53,817 nucleotides of DNA, from assembly GCA_002718195.1 (NCBI GenBank), contig PBDU01000017.1, forward strand, positions 1 through 53,817. Reading direction: 5' to 3'. This DNA is from Methanobacteriota archaeon. GTDB taxonomy: Archaea > Thermoplasmatota > Poseidoniia > Poseidoniales > Poseidoniaceae. This document shows, piece by piece, positions 39,965-48,330 of the stretch; position 1 is the first letter of the stretch; each line of letters starts with the position of its first letter. The notes under the pieces were generated by a model, which saw nothing but the letters and a program-made list of their open reading frames with translations, was not told where the DNA came from and did no database searches. Position numbers and translations under genes: made by a program.

Positions 39965-40789
39965 ATGAAAATTGGAATAATTGGTGCAGGAATAGTTGGG
40001 GGTGCGATGGAGCATCATTTTCAGGGTACTCACGATTTATTTGTCCATGACCCTGTAAGAGGTACAACAATTGAAGATGTAATTACGAATGTTGATTTCG
40101 CATATATCGCGGTACCAACACCTCAGAATGGTATTAGCGGCGAGTGTGATATTTCAATAGTTGAGGAAGTACTTTCAAAACTTCCACAAGGATTCACTGC
40201 TGTAATAAAAAGCACAGTAGTTCCAGGAACAACCAAAATGTTACAAGATAAATTTCCAGGATTAAGGTTGGCTTACTCTCCTGAATTTCTAGTCGAGAGA
40301 AGATGGTTGGAAGATTTTGGTAATCAAGATGTTTTAGTTTGTGGAACCGATCACGAAGATATTGCTGAGACTGTATTGCAGCATCATAAACAAGCAGGAG
40401 TTTTCAGTGGTGACCGAATTTTTGTTGTAACTCCAACAGAGGCTGAACTTGTGAAATACACAAAAAACACATTTTATGCTTTGAAAGTCATTTTTGCTAA
40501 TCAGATGTATGACATTTGTCAAGAACTAGGACAAGATTGGGATGTTGTTAAACAGATAATAACTCAACCACAGATGCAACCAATAGGAGATACACATCTT
40601 GAACCCATTATGGGCCTACACAGAGGGTTTGGTGGAAAATGCCTACCAAAAGATAGCATGGCTCTTATGATGTTGGCAAGAAATTTAGGAGTTGAGTATT
40701 CAATATTAGAGGCAATGCAAAATGATAACTCTGCACTCAGAAAAATAAAAACAGGTCTCCAGAGCGATGTTGAATCACAGGATGATTGA
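39965..40789 (+). CDS. Short UDP-glucose/GDP-mannose dehydrogenase-like protein (lacks C-terminal domain)
   Basis: 274 residues from the ATG at 39965 (GTG at 39956 overlaps the previous stop). NAD-binding [19 protein letters not shown], then the acid VPTPQ block ([19 protein letters not shown]) and [31 protein letters not shown] is the central-helix region, and [20 protein letters not shown] holds the catalytic Cys of UDPGDH. Normal family proteins run to ~430 residues with a third UDP-sugar-binding domain; here the chain ends soon after the central domain. This may be an active minimal form or one that uses another partner. It sits between the nucleotidyltransferase and GtrA. Confidence 0.85.
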   Translation: MKIGIIGAGIVGGAMEHHFQGTHDLFVHDPVRGTTIEDVITNVDFAYIAVPTPQNGISGECDISIVEEVLSKLPQGFTAVIKSTVVPGTTKMLQDKFPGLRLAYSPEFLVERRWLEDFGNQDVLVCGTDHEDIAETVLQHHKQAGVFSGDRIFVVTPTEAELVKYTKNTFYALKVIFANQMYDICQELGQDWDVVKQIITQPQMQPIGDTHLEPIMGLHRGFGGKCLPKDSMALMMLARNLGVEYSILEAMQNDNSALRKIKTGLQSDVESQDD

Positions 40790-40792
40790 GGT

Positions 40793-41266
40793 GTGGCTTT
40801 GAACGCGTTAATATCTTCCATTTTCAAGCGTGGGACATTGGGAAGATATGCATTAACCGGTTTGTTCAATGGTAGTATTTTTTGGATCGGTTGGGAAATT
40901 GCAAGGATCTTTTCTGACGGCTCTACGCTTCAAGAGAATATGTCTTGGGCAATTGCGTGGACTTTATCGAGCGCAGTTGCTTTTTTTACCCACAATAAAT
41001 TCACATTTACTTCTCATGGTAATCCAAACAAAATGTTTGTAGCGACATTCATGACTTACATGATAACGGTAGCATGCTCAACAACAAGTTATGATTTCTT
41101 TGTGGGAATTATCGACATTCCAAGAGTTGTTGGTTTTGGAAATTTGTTGATATGGGGCATAATCGATTGGGCTATACTTAGGTGGATGATATTCAAGCAT
41201 GTGGTGGATATCTTACCTGCCAAGGAACCACTGGAAGAGATTTCTCTTCTTCCTTCCTCTTCCTAA
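40793..41266 (+). CDS. GtrA-like membrane protein
   Basis: 157 residues from a GTG at 40793, just after the dehydrogenase-like stop. Four membrane helices; LGRYALTGLFNGSIFWIGWE and SSAVAFFTHNKFTFTS are the GtrA signature (conserved N-K-x-F-T-F). GtrA-type proteins help move polyprenyl-linked sugars across the membrane. The final ~20 residues overlap the stop of the convergent glutaredoxin gene by 54 bases. Its place after a nucleotidyltransferase and UDP-sugar dehydrogenase supports a glycan-assembly operon of three genes. Confidence 0.88.
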   Translation: MALNALISSIFKRGTLGRYALTGLFNGSIFWIGWEIARIFSDGSTLQENMSWAIAWTLSSAVAFFTHNKFTFTSHGNPNKMFVATFMTYMITVACSTTSYDFFVGIIDIPRVVGFGNLLIWGIIDWAILRWMIFKHVVDILPAKEPLEEISLLPSSS

Positions 41267-41521
41267 AATTTCATCTAAATCTCCTCTTTTGGAATATTTC
41301 TCCAAAGAGTCAAAACCACCAATATGCACTCCATCTATGAATATTTGTGGAACAGATCGCGCTCCTTTTGTTTGTAAGGCAAACTGCCTCTTATTCGCAT
41401 CGGAATTCAACTTTTTTTCAACCCAAGGAATCTGTTTGGAGTCTAACAATCTCTTTGCCTTGGTGCAGGCAGGGCAATTTGTCCTTGTCCAAATCGTTGC
41501 TATTTCCGCTTCTTTAGTCAT
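41213..41521 (-). CDS. Glutaredoxin
   Basis: 102 residues from the ATG at 41521 (GTG at 41533 possible). IWTRTNCPACTKAKRLLDSK supplies the CPAC active site, and ARSVPQIFIDGVHIGGFDS the cis-Pro and GG motifs. The C-terminus is basic (GRGRKKRNLFQWFLGR). It reduces disulfides or mixed disulfides in the cytoplasm, or delivers iron-sulfur clusters. It follows the DUF2237 gene on the same strand with eight bases between stop and start, so they are probably co-transcribed. Its 3' end overlaps the GtrA gene by 54 bases. Confidence 0.92.
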   Translation of the reverse strand: MTKEAEIATIWTRTNCPACTKAKRLLDSKQIPWVEKKLNSDANKRQFALQTKGARSVPQIFIDGVHIGGFDSLEKYSKRGDLDEILGRGRKKRNLFQWFLGR

Positions 41522-41529
41522 CGTAGACC

Positions 41530-41892
41530 TCACATCGAATGAGCTTCTAAAATTTCTAGAGGAATTATTTCTAGTGTTTTTTGGTGGGTTGCTTCTAAAT
41601 CAACAGGACAGGCTACTCCTGCATTTACCGCAGCAAGCCACGTACCGGCACACACGCACCATTGGTCTCCGGATTTCAATCCAGGAAAACCATATTGAGG
41701 AGCAGGAGTGATTAGATCGTTTCCAGATTCCTTTGCAAAATTCAAAAATTCATCAGTCAGATTAGCACAGACAGTATGCAACCCGAAATCCCTGTCGTCA
41801 GTATTGCAACAACCATCTCTATACCACCCAGTTAAAGGGTCGGTTGAACAGCATTCTAACTTGTTCCCTAAAACATTCAAACTCTTTTCCAT
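41530..41892 (-). CDS. DUF2237 family cysteine-rich protein
   Basis: 120 residues. The family pattern is complete: NVLGNKLECCSTDPLTGWYR, DGCCNTDDRDFGLHTVCA, TPAPQYGFPGLKSGDQWCVC and LEATHQKTLEIIPLEIL. It has seven cysteines (including CC pairs and WCVCAGTW) spaced to suggest metal or disulfide binding. Function is unknown in any organism that I know of. It is likely co-transcribed with glutaredoxin, which would fit redox handling of its cysteines. It diverges from the TerB-like genes, ~130 bases away. Confidence 0.88.
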   Translation of the reverse strand: MEKSLNVLGNKLECCSTDPLTGWYRDGCCNTDDRDFGLHTVCANLTDEFLNFAKESGNDLITPAPQYGFPGLKSGDQWCVCAGTWLAAVNAGVACPVDLEATHQKTLEIIPLEILEAHSM

Positions 41893-42021
41893 GTTGCGAC
41901 CTGAGAGTCCTTACTTGATTATATTTGGTTCCGTTCGGGTATTTTGAAAAAAGGAAAATCATGATAAATTTTGTTTTTGCAATCGTAGCATTCATTGGTA
42001 ATGATGGTTTAGGGTGTACTA

Positions 42022-42453
42022 ATGCTACCCGACACTTTACACAAGTTACCGCAAGAAGAAAGGTTTGCATACGCAAAACTTCTAGCATATATGACAAGAG
42101 TCGATAACGAACTCTCAATCGATGAGATGGCAATGTTTGAACAGAGGCTGGGAACGGCTTTACTATCGCCTAAGCAGAGGGATAAAATCCGAAAAGCATT
42201 GAAGTCTCCTCCTAGTCTTGAAGAATGTCTAGCAGGACTTGGTGAAGAAGCAGGAAAACTCGCTTTGAGGGATGCTACTTTGATGGCTGCCGCAGATGGG
42301 ACGGTTGATGAGGACGAATTAGAGGCACTGGAGACAATTGCCGACCACCTAAATTTAGCCGAGGATGCAGTTGAAAAACTGTTGGCTTGGACCAAGGAAG
42401 GATATCACTGGATGAGCAGCGGTTATGATTTAATGAATAACCTATCTAGGTGA
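42022..42453 (+). CDS. TerB-like protein, copy 1
   Basis: 143 residues, all-helical. TerB landmarks are two acidic repeats that bind metal in TerB: KLLAYMTRVDNELSIDEMAM (~19-38) and RDATLMAAADGTVDEDELEA (~78-97), then a Trp-rich end (LAWTKEGYHWMSSGYDLMNN). TerB/TerD-type domains occur in stress, tellurite and phage-defence gene sets, and bind metal ions near the membrane. Four bases separate its stop from the second copy. Start ATG 42022 follows AGGGTG. The two copies and the methyltransferase that follows are on one strand. Confidence 0.75.
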   Translation: MLPDTLHKLPQEERFAYAKLLAYMTRVDNELSIDEMAMFEQRLGTALLSPKQRDKIRKALKSPPSLEECLAGLGEEAGKLALRDATLMAAADGTVDEDELEALETIADHLNLAEDAVEKLLAWTKEGYHWMSSGYDLMNNLSR

Positions 42454-42457
42454 TTTA

Positions 42458-42898
42458 TTGTATCCACATCACACTCTCGAGATGCCCTTAGAATATCGCA
42501 GCCCATATATCGAATTGTTACTACTGATGGCAGGGTCGGATGGCGATATTGTAAGAGAAGAACTAGCGGTTGTTGAAAGCTACATGGGAAAATTAATGAT
42601 ACATCCCGATGAAAGAGCTGTTCTAAGGTCCAAACTTGAATCTCCGAGGAAATATGGAGATATCATAAAAGAATTGAATGAGCCTTTGCTGAAATTAGCG
42701 CTCAGGGATTCCATTATTGTAGGAATTAGCGATGGAGTACTCGAGAAGAAAGAAATTCAGTTTGCAAAAAAATTAGCAAAATCTGGCGGCGTTGATGAGA
42801 AAACTTTGTCGAAAATTTGTGATTGGGCAATAGATGGATGGAATTGGCACAAAAAAAGTGCTTCTATACTTCGATTAGATGATATCGAAATTACTTGA
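42458..42898 (+). CDS. TerB-like protein, copy 2
   Basis: 146 residues from a TTG at 42458; an ATG at 42482 is an alternative. Same order as copy 1: YIELLLLMAGSDGDIVREEL (~18-37), RDSIIVGISDGVLEKKEIQF and ICDWAIDGWNWHKKSAS; the matched positions (helix, acidic loop, Trp-rich end) show gene duplication with considerable divergence. The acidic loop is less complete than in copy 1 (SDGVLEKKE versus ADGTVDEDE), so metal binding may differ. The methyltransferase starts 80 bases further on the same strand. Confidence 0.7.
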   Translation: MYPHHTLEMPLEYRSPYIELLLLMAGSDGDIVREELAVVESYMGKLMIHPDERAVLRSKLESPRKYGDIIKELNEPLLKLALRDSIIVGISDGVLEKKEIQFAKKLAKSGGVDEKTLSKICDWAIDGWNWHKKSASILRLDDIEIT

Positions 42899-42977
42899 AA
42901 AACAGAGGTTTTCCATCCTTTATTCATGGATTACATTCAAACCATAAGCGTCCTCCGCTTTGCTTAGGTGAGGGGTT

Positions 42978-44960
42978 TTGCAGAATGGTGTAAGTGGATG
43001 GTACGCACGACTTGATAGAGTTCTAGCAGACAGGCTCCTACAAATGCAGATTTGGGTTGAAGCATGGGAAAAATCTCTCAGGACTTTCAAGCCAATAGCC
43101 TCTCTATTGCCCGATGACTGGCCTACTTTACCTGCAAATTTACTTACTGACCCAGGTCATGTTTTGGACCACCTCCTTGCAAGATATGACGCTGAATCTG
43201 ATGGCAGAAGCGCGAGGGGAGCACACGCTACACCTCCTAGGTTTGCGGACGCAACAATTTCTTCGGAAATATTGGAATCCCTCACTGAAATAGACAAGAC
43301 TCCGGAACCGCAAAATCACCAAATCGCAAATTTACCTCCTGCTTTCCGAGCGAAAGTTCAACAAATGCAAATCAAGAATGTTGTTGATGATAAAGTCGAT
43401 AATGAAGAAGAACAAAGGAAAGTCGACAAAAATCAAAGAACGGTTAGTGGAATACTTCTCCCGGTAGCAGATTCAGCATGTGGGGCAGGTTTATTCCATG
43501 CCCGATTGATCAGAAGACATGGTGAAATTCATTCAGAATCGGATGCAGAATTAAAATTAGAGGATACTCGAAGATTATTGAATAATTTCCAACTTATGGA
43601 CGTATCAGAAATTGCTGTAGAGATGACAAGAACACGCCTTCTCCTTGAGGCATGCAGATTTGGGTTAGTGTCTCTCGATGAGCAAAGAGATGGAAAGCTA
43701 GGTAGAGTCGAGGCAGAGGAAATCCTGTCAAAAACCGTCAAACAAGGGGATACTCTGCTAGGAGATTGGCCTTTTGAAGATAAGCCGAAATTAATGTTCG
43801 CAGATCCACCTTGGCTGAGAATAAAGGACAGATTCAGAGGAAAAGAAGACGGTAGTGACCTTAGAAAAGAGTTGGGCTCACAACTTAGAGAAATCAGTGA
43901 TGATGGAAAACTGAGATTTTCAACAATGAGAGGTAATGTTAACCTATATCGGTTATTTATCGAGCGAGGCTTACAGATTCTTGACAAGGGTGGAAGGCTC
44001 AGGATAATCACGCCAGATAGTCTGCTAAGAGAACAATCAAGTAAACCACTAAGGCGCCTGCTAGTGAAAGAACATGGCTGGCACCAAGTGTGGTCAATCG
44101 AAGAATCCAATCTTTTGTATCCTGGTATGACTCAAGGTGTATGTGTTCTAGGAGTTATTTCTAGCGAGAATGGTTGTGAGTTAAAGCTTAGAAGCCCAGT
44201 AACAAAGTCAGATTTGACTCGAGAAAAAGGCGGACTTTCTAAGAAGGTTCCAGCGTTTGTCCTCGAAGAAAATAGATGGACACATTGGACAAAAGGCTCG
44301 TGGGCAATACCCCGTTTACCAAGAGATCCAATAGAGAGAAAGCATACTCTGAAAGTGCTCGATGAATTAGCCGACAAACCTAGGCTTGGAGATAGTAATA
44401 ATTGGCTTGCTACAGAAAATCATACGGTCAGAGTAAGGGTTGGTGAAATAGATCAAACAAATCACTCAAAGTCATTAAGCGCTTGGGTTAAAGGCAAGAA
44501 GGCAAGACCATTCATTCGTGGCGTTCACTTTTCAGAATCTGAAAATGGAAACATATTCGTAAGACATCCAGCATTCGTCAAGAATATCCCCAGCCGTGCT
44601 AACGAGCGACAACTTTCAATGTGGCTAGGAGGTAACGATTCACAATATGGAATGAGACTGGCCTGCCAAGCGATTGTAAATGCTCACCAAGAGAGAAGGC
44701 TTCGATGGGCTGTTATCCCTCAAGGATGTGTTTTAGGAAATTCAGTCAACCATATCGAATTGCATAACGATATCGAAGAAAAACTAATCGTCAACCATGG
44801 AAACTTGGAATCTGGTCTTCAGTGGTTATGTGACCATCTCAATTCTGATAATTTAGACGAGTGGGCAAGGACTTGGTCTGCAAATAACAACGTGAATAAC
44901 TACGAACTTGAGATGTTACCTCTTGACTTAATGGCTATTAATGCAGAGATTACGCATTAA
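42978..44960 (+). CDS. Orphan N6-adenine DNA methyltransferase (type IIG-like core, no nuclease domain)
   Basis: 660 residues from a TTG at 42978 after GGTGAGGGG. Motif X GAHATPPRFADA is at residues 81-92, motif I DSACGAGLFHARL at 165-177, motif IV ADPPWL at 275-280. The stretch LLYPGMTQGVCVLGVISS matches the region after motif VIII in Eco57I/TaqI-type enzymes, and residues ~430-660 look like a target-recognition region. Residues ~100-155 form a charged insert between X and I (NEEEQRKVDKNQRT), unusual for the class. There is no PD-(D/E)XK domain at the N-terminus, so it is not a complete restriction-modification enzyme. It follows two TerB-like genes, all co-directional. Confidence 0.82.
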   Translation: MQNGVSGWYARLDRVLADRLLQMQIWVEAWEKSLRTFKPIASLLPDDWPTLPANLLTDPGHVLDHLLARYDAESDGRSARGAHATPPRFADATISSEILESLTEIDKTPEPQNHQIANLPPAFRAKVQQMQIKNVVDDKVDNEEEQRKVDKNQRTVSGILLPVADSACGAGLFHARLIRRHGEIHSESDAELKLEDTRRLLNNFQLMDVSEIAVEMTRTRLLLEACRFGLVSLDEQRDGKLGRVEAEEILSKTVKQGDTLLGDWPFEDKPKLMFADPPWLRIKDRFRGKEDGSDLRKELGSQLREISDDGKLRFSTMRGNVNLYRLFIERGLQILDKGGRLRIITPDSLLREQSSKPLRRLLVKEHGWHQVWSIEESNLLYPGMTQGVCVLGVISSENGCELKLRSPVTKSDLTREKGGLSKKVPAFVLEENRWTHWTKGSWAIPRLPRDPIERKHTLKVLDELADKPRLGDSNNWLATENHTVRVRVGEIDQTNHSKSLSAWVKGKKARPFIRGVHFSESENGNIFVRHPAFVKNIPSRANERQLSMWLGGNDSQYGMRLACQAIVNAHQERRLRWAVIPQGCVLGNSVNHIELHNDIEEKLIVNHGNLESGLQWLCDHLNSDNLDEWARTWSANNNVNNYELEMLPLDLMAINAEITH

Positions 44961-45012
44961 TTTCATCAGGTAGATTTTCGATTTATGTTGAGAATAATTA
45001 GCGTTATGTTTT

Positions 45013-45019
45013 TTTATAA
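45013..45019 (+). promoter_or_regulatory. TATA box for the THEP1-like gene
   Basis: TTTATAA within TTTTTATAAG lies 47 bases before the ATG at 45067, predicting a ~20-base leader with the ribosome site GGAGTGA just before the codon. It is the cleanest TATA element of the window. Confidence 0.5.
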
Positions 45020-45066
45020 GTTGCAGTAAAAAGGAAATATCAGCATCAAAAACGGAGTGATAAACG

Positions 45067-45648
45067 ATGGGAATACATCCAAAAATAGGTATAACAGGTT
45101 TACCAAGAAGCGGTAAATCTGCTGTTATGCAAAAAGTTTTGGAGATGTTGGCTGACGAGAGAAGAAGAGAAATTTCTATGCGCGGGGGAGACCCCGAGAC
45201 ATTAATTGTCGCCGGTATGAAAACTGAACCAATCATAGAAAGTGGAGAAAAATTAGGCTACAAAGTAGTCGATTTGGTAACTGGTGATGAGGCTGTAATG
45301 GCACACAAAACATACGACTCAAGGCTCCGAGTACTTGGTTTTGGTATAGATACCGAAGCATTGGAGAGCGTGGCTTTACCTGCAATAGAGAGAGCCAAAG
45401 AAGAGGCTGAAGTTATTGTAATAGATGAAATTGGTAAATTTGCCGTTGAATCAGAGGCTTTTGTCAATGCTGTGCGCGGCGTTCTTGAAATTGACAAACC
45501 TACTATTTTGACCCTTCACAAGAAGAGTAGACACCCCTTGCTTCAAGATATCAGAAGAAGGGATGATGGCAGGATTTTAGAAGTAACTCCGGTAAATAGA
45601 GCACTACTGCCATACAAAGTTCACAAATTGATGCGTGAAACCTATTGA
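45067..45648 (+). CDS. THEP1-type nucleoside triphosphatase
   Basis: 193 residues. Walker A GITGLPRSGKSAV (~9-21) and Walker B EVIVIDEIGKFAVESEAF (~118) fit the archaeal NTPase-1 family; LTLHKKSRHPLLQDIRRRDD (~158) and ILEVTPVNRALLPYKV near the end are further family marks. THEP1 hydrolyses ATP and GTP; the cellular role is not known, possibly RNA-related. The length is typical. The next gene (45661) begins 12 bases on and is probably co-transcribed. It is preceded by a clear TATA box. Confidence 0.88.
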   Translation: MGIHPKIGITGLPRSGKSAVMQKVLEMLADERRREISMRGGDPETLIVAGMKTEPIIESGEKLGYKVVDLVTGDEAVMAHKTYDSRLRVLGFGIDTEALESVALPAIERAKEEAEVIVIDEIGKFAVESEAFVNAVRGVLEIDKPTILTLHKKSRHPLLQDIRRRDDGRILEVTPVNRALLPYKVHKLMRETY

Positions 45649-45660
45649 GGTGAGTAGAGT

Positions 45661-46008
45661 TTGAGCACTCCCTCAAAAAAAGCGAGTCGATTACTTATAG
45701 GCAATGGGTTTGCTTTACTGCTTGCATTTGCCTTTTCTCTACAGATTGGAAGGACTTCTTTTCAGGAACTCAATCTTGGTTGGGCTATAGCCATTATTGC
45801 TTGTATTTCCTTACTTCTCGGGTTCAGTATGAGATCTGAGAAATCATCACTACTATCGGAGGTTTTTCCAGATGAAGATACGGTTCAAACAGCAAGGAGA
45901 ATCTCCGAAGAAATGAGCGAAATGAATAAAGAAGCAAAGGTTTCATCAGCATGGGCAAAGTTAGAAGTTGACCTGCTCGAAGATGAATTATCTGGCTCGG
46001 AAGAATAA
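45661..46008 (+). CDS. Small two-helix membrane protein, hypothetical
   Basis: 115 residues from a TTG at 45661, preceded by GAGGTGAG. Two membrane helices (~9-27 and ~38-56) are followed by a cytoplasmic charged tail (FPDEDTVQTARRISEEMSEM, ending LEDELSGSEE). No family recognised. The 12-base gap to the THEP1 gene suggests co-transcription; a membrane partner of the NTPase is imaginable but not shown. Confidence 0.6.
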   Translation: MSTPSKKASRLLIGNGFALLLAFAFSLQIGRTSFQELNLGWAIAIIACISLLLGFSMRSEKSSLLSEVFPDEDTVQTARRISEEMSEMNKEAKVSSAWAKLEVDLLEDELSGSEE

Positions 46009-46073
46009 TTGTAGAATCTTTCTAGCGATTAGTTGAAATTCATCCCGTGTTTAGGGTGAGGTAGGTGAGCGCT

Positions 46074-46457
46074 ATGAGCGAGATTCCAGACAACTTATAC
46101 TACACGAAGGAGCACGAATGGATTAGAAATGATGGAGATCATGTCACCATCGGAATAACAGATCATGCGCAAAATGCTTTGACAGATATTGTTTACATCG
46201 AACTTCCAGAAAGTGGAATGACTCTGGAGGACATGGGTGAGTTTGCAATCGTGGAATCCGTAAAATCCGCATCTCCAATCTTCGCTCCACTTGCAGGAGA
46301 GATTGTTGAAGTCAACGATGCATTAGAAGATGCACCAGAACTAATGAATGAGAGCCCATATGGAGAAGGCTGGATTGTGAAAATGAAGCTGGATGATATG
46401 AGCGCTCTATCAACTCTTATGGATGCAGCCGGCTATGCTGCAGAAATTGCAGAGTGA
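46074..46457 (+). CDS. gcvH: Glycine cleavage system H protein
   Basis: 127 residues from the ATG at 46074 with AGGTGAG upstream (GTG at 46065 also in frame). LYYTKEHEWIRNDGDHVTIG is the standard opening and EFAIVESVKSASPIFAPLAG holds the lipoyl-lysine (ESVK). It shuttles the aminomethyl group of glycine between P, T and L proteins. P and T proteins are not in the window. It is followed nine bases later by RNase HI, with which it probably shares a transcript. Confidence 0.96.
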   Translation: MSEIPDNLYYTKEHEWIRNDGDHVTIGITDHAQNALTDIVYIELPESGMTLEDMGEFAIVESVKSASPIFAPLAGEIVEVNDALEDAPELMNESPYGEGWIVKMKLDDMSALSTLMDAAGYAAEIAE

Positions 46458-46466
46458 GGATTTGAT

Positions 46467-47000
46467 TTGAAGGGTCCTTTGCACTTGTATGTCGACGGGT
46501 CCTGTTTGGGAAATCAAAACGTAGATCATTCAACTCCAGCAGGTTGGGGGCTTGTCGTTGTTGAAGGGGACAACGGATTAGGTACTGGCAAGGGGGAAAT
46601 AGTCTTCGAAGATAGTGGATTAGTTGAAACAGACTCAGGTGCAGAGAATTACTTTGGAGCAGAAGTCGGTTCAAACAACACAGCTGAACTTACAGCATTC
46701 ATTTACGCTTTACGCTGGGTGTTAATTCAATCAGACGATAGACCGGCAGTCATCAGAGCTGATAGCCAATATGCTGGGAATATAGCATCATCAAAGTGGA
46801 AAGCAAAGAAGAACAAGGAGTTGGCTAAATACGTTCAATCATTATGGAACGAAGTTTCTTCCCAAAAGGAAATTTCGTGGAATCATGTGCATGCACATAG
46901 AGGCCACAGGTGGAATGAAAGGGCAGACCATTTAGCGGCAAGAGCAACAAATGGAGAAAAGCCCCTCTCGCTGGGGTTTTGGAAACCTGGAATGCGTTAA
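46467..47000 (+). CDS. rnhA: Ribonuclease HI
   Basis: 177 residues from a TTG at 46467 after GTGAGGA. The four catalytic carboxylates are present: LYVDGSCLGNQN (Asp), GSNNTAELTAFIYALRW (Glu), IRADSQYAGNIASSKWK (Asp) and HRGHRWNERADHLAARA (Asp). The insertion after GWGLVVVEGDNGLGTGKGEI makes it longer than the 155-residue bacterial form. It cuts RNA in RNA-DNA hybrids. A four-base overlap of stops with galU on the other strand is seen at 46997-47000. Confidence 0.94.
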   Translation: MKGPLHLYVDGSCLGNQNVDHSTPAGWGLVVVEGDNGLGTGKGEIVFEDSGLVETDSGAENYFGAEVGSNNTAELTAFIYALRWVLIQSDDRPAVIRADSQYAGNIASSKWKAKKNKELAKYVQSLWNEVSSQKEISWNHVHAHRGHRWNERADHLAARATNGEKPLSLGFWKPGMR

Positions 47001-47854
47001 ATTCTATTTTTTATCCAATCAAGAAGCTCCTCGGAAACATCCTTTCTTCTCAATGCGTGATCAATTTGTGCTTTTAGCCAAGGAAGCGGCGCCCCAGAGT
47101 CATACCATTGGAAACCATCTAGTGTTACCCCTCTTAGCCCGGTCCCATTCATCCAATGTTTCTGAACTTCAATAGATTGTAATTCACCATATTCCTCAAC
47201 GGAAAATCGCTCCAACAACTCTTTTGTATCCTCTGTGAACAAATACCTTCCACAAAGGACATTATTTGTGGGGGCGTTTTCTTTTGTAGGTTTTTCAACG
47301 ATTCTGCGGATTAAGTCCCCTTCTAAATCAACAACTCCATAATTTGATACTTCCTCATCACTGACTTCGAAGAGCCCGACACATGGAATATTACTTTCTT
47401 GATATGCCTGAACTAGTTTCTTACTTGCATTTGATGGGACGAAATCGTCGCAGGTAGAGTGGGAGTCAATCAGCAAATTATCTCCAAGCAGCACTAGAAA
47501 GGGGCCATTGATGTCATCTAACGCTTGTGAAATCGCATTACCTAAACCAAGAGGTACTTCTTGAGTATGTACGAATACTGCAATTTCAGAAAAAGGGTTT
47601 AGCAACTCTTTTTTGATATCAGGCCTTTTCTCTAATAACCATGATTTATCTTCCAAGTAATTGTTAAAATCCTTTTTTGGTGAGGTAATTATGTGTATAT
47701 TTTCAACCCCTGCTTGTACAGCTTCTAGTGCTAAATGCGTCATCGCTGGTATGTCGAATAAAGGAAGCATTTCTTTAGCAACTGCTCCACTTGCAGGAAG
47801 CATTCTTGTTCCAAGCCCACCGGCTACTAGAATCGCGTGCTTAACAAGCCCCAT
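46997..47854 (-). CDS. galU: UTP-glucose-1-phosphate uridylyltransferase
   Basis: About 285 residues from the ATG at 47854. The nucleotide loop is AILVAGGLGTRMLPASGAVA, then KEMLPLFDIPAM. Further conserved blocks are HTQEVPLGLGNAISQALDDI (LGLGHA-like), VLLGDNLLID (metal Asp), VEKPTKENAPTNNVLCGRYL (sugar-binding Glu-Lys-Pro). It makes UDP-glucose from UTP and glucose-1-phosphate. The nucleotidyltransferase at 39216 is a paralogue of the same fold. Its product would feed the UDP-sugar dehydrogenase-like protein at 39965, though the genes are 7 kb apart. Confidence 0.93.
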   Translation of the reverse strand: MGLVKHAILVAGGLGTRMLPASGAVAKEMLPLFDIPAMTHLALEAVQAGVENIHIITSPKKDFNNYLEDKSWLLEKRPDIKKELLNPFSEIAVFVHTQEVPLGLGNAISQALDDINGPFLVLLGDNLLIDSHSTCDDFVPSNASKKLVQAYQESNIPCVGLFEVSDEEVSNYGVVDLEGDLIRRIVEKPTKENAPTNNVLCGRYLFTEDTKELLERFSVEEYGELQSIEVQKHWMNGTGLRGVTLDGFQWYDSGAPLPWLKAQIDHALRRKDVSEELLDWIKNRI

Positions 47855-47907
47855 ATTACTCAATGAGAAGGATTAGGCTTTCAATCATAACCTTTCAGGC
47901 TTAGGTA

Positions 47908-48330
47908 ATGGAGCGAAATCAGAAGGCAGGCTTGTGGCTGGCCTCGGGATTGATTTTGTGCGGCTCCACTATGAGTTCAATTAGTATTCCTGGACCTTGG
48001 AATGAGCCTGATTTTACTTTAGGGGTATTGGGTTTAGCAGGCTTAGTTTGCCTCTACATGGCGTGGTTTAGATATCGGCTTTCTGAGAATGGAATAGTGC
48101 CCACCATAGATAGATGGGTTGATGCAGAGAGAAATTGGCACCACCCAATTGTTTTCGGTTTTTTCTTAATCGCTTGCATAAACATGATGAGATACTACCC
48201 TGTTCCATTCCCAGAACCATTCTCACTGATTCTGCTCCTGATTGCAGGTTTGTCTCTGCTCCACGGAGTATATGTTTGGTCTGTTGTTGCAGGACCACTG
48301 AAACCCTCTTCACACTCGGAAGAAGAGTGA
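47908..48330 (+). CDS. Hypothetical four-helix membrane protein
   Basis: 140 residues from the ATG at 47908. Four helices at ~8-26, ~35-53, ~82-96 and ~105-125; loops contain RYRLSENGIVPTIDRWVDAE and a Pro-rich YYPVPFPEPF. The C-terminus is SSHSEEE. No family recognised. It is divergent from galU and converges on the HEAT-repeat gene, with its stop directly abutting the other stop (48330/48331). Confidence 0.65.
   Translation: MERNQKAGLWLASGLILCGSTMSSISIPGPWNEPDFTLGVLGLAGLVCLYMAWFRYRLSENGIVPTIDRWVDAERNWHHPIVFGFFLIACINMMRYYPVPFPEPFSLILLLIAGLSLLHGVYVWSVVAGPLKPSSHSEEE

Noticed and set aside
43529..44110. 193-codon open frame antisense to the methyltransferase
   Set aside because: Ser/Leu/Pro-rich shadow frame opposite motifs I-IV of a real enzyme.
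10090..44960. PD-(D/E)XK-like protein and orphan methyltransferase as one restriction-modification system
   Set aside because: They are more than 32 kb apart with unrelated genes between them.
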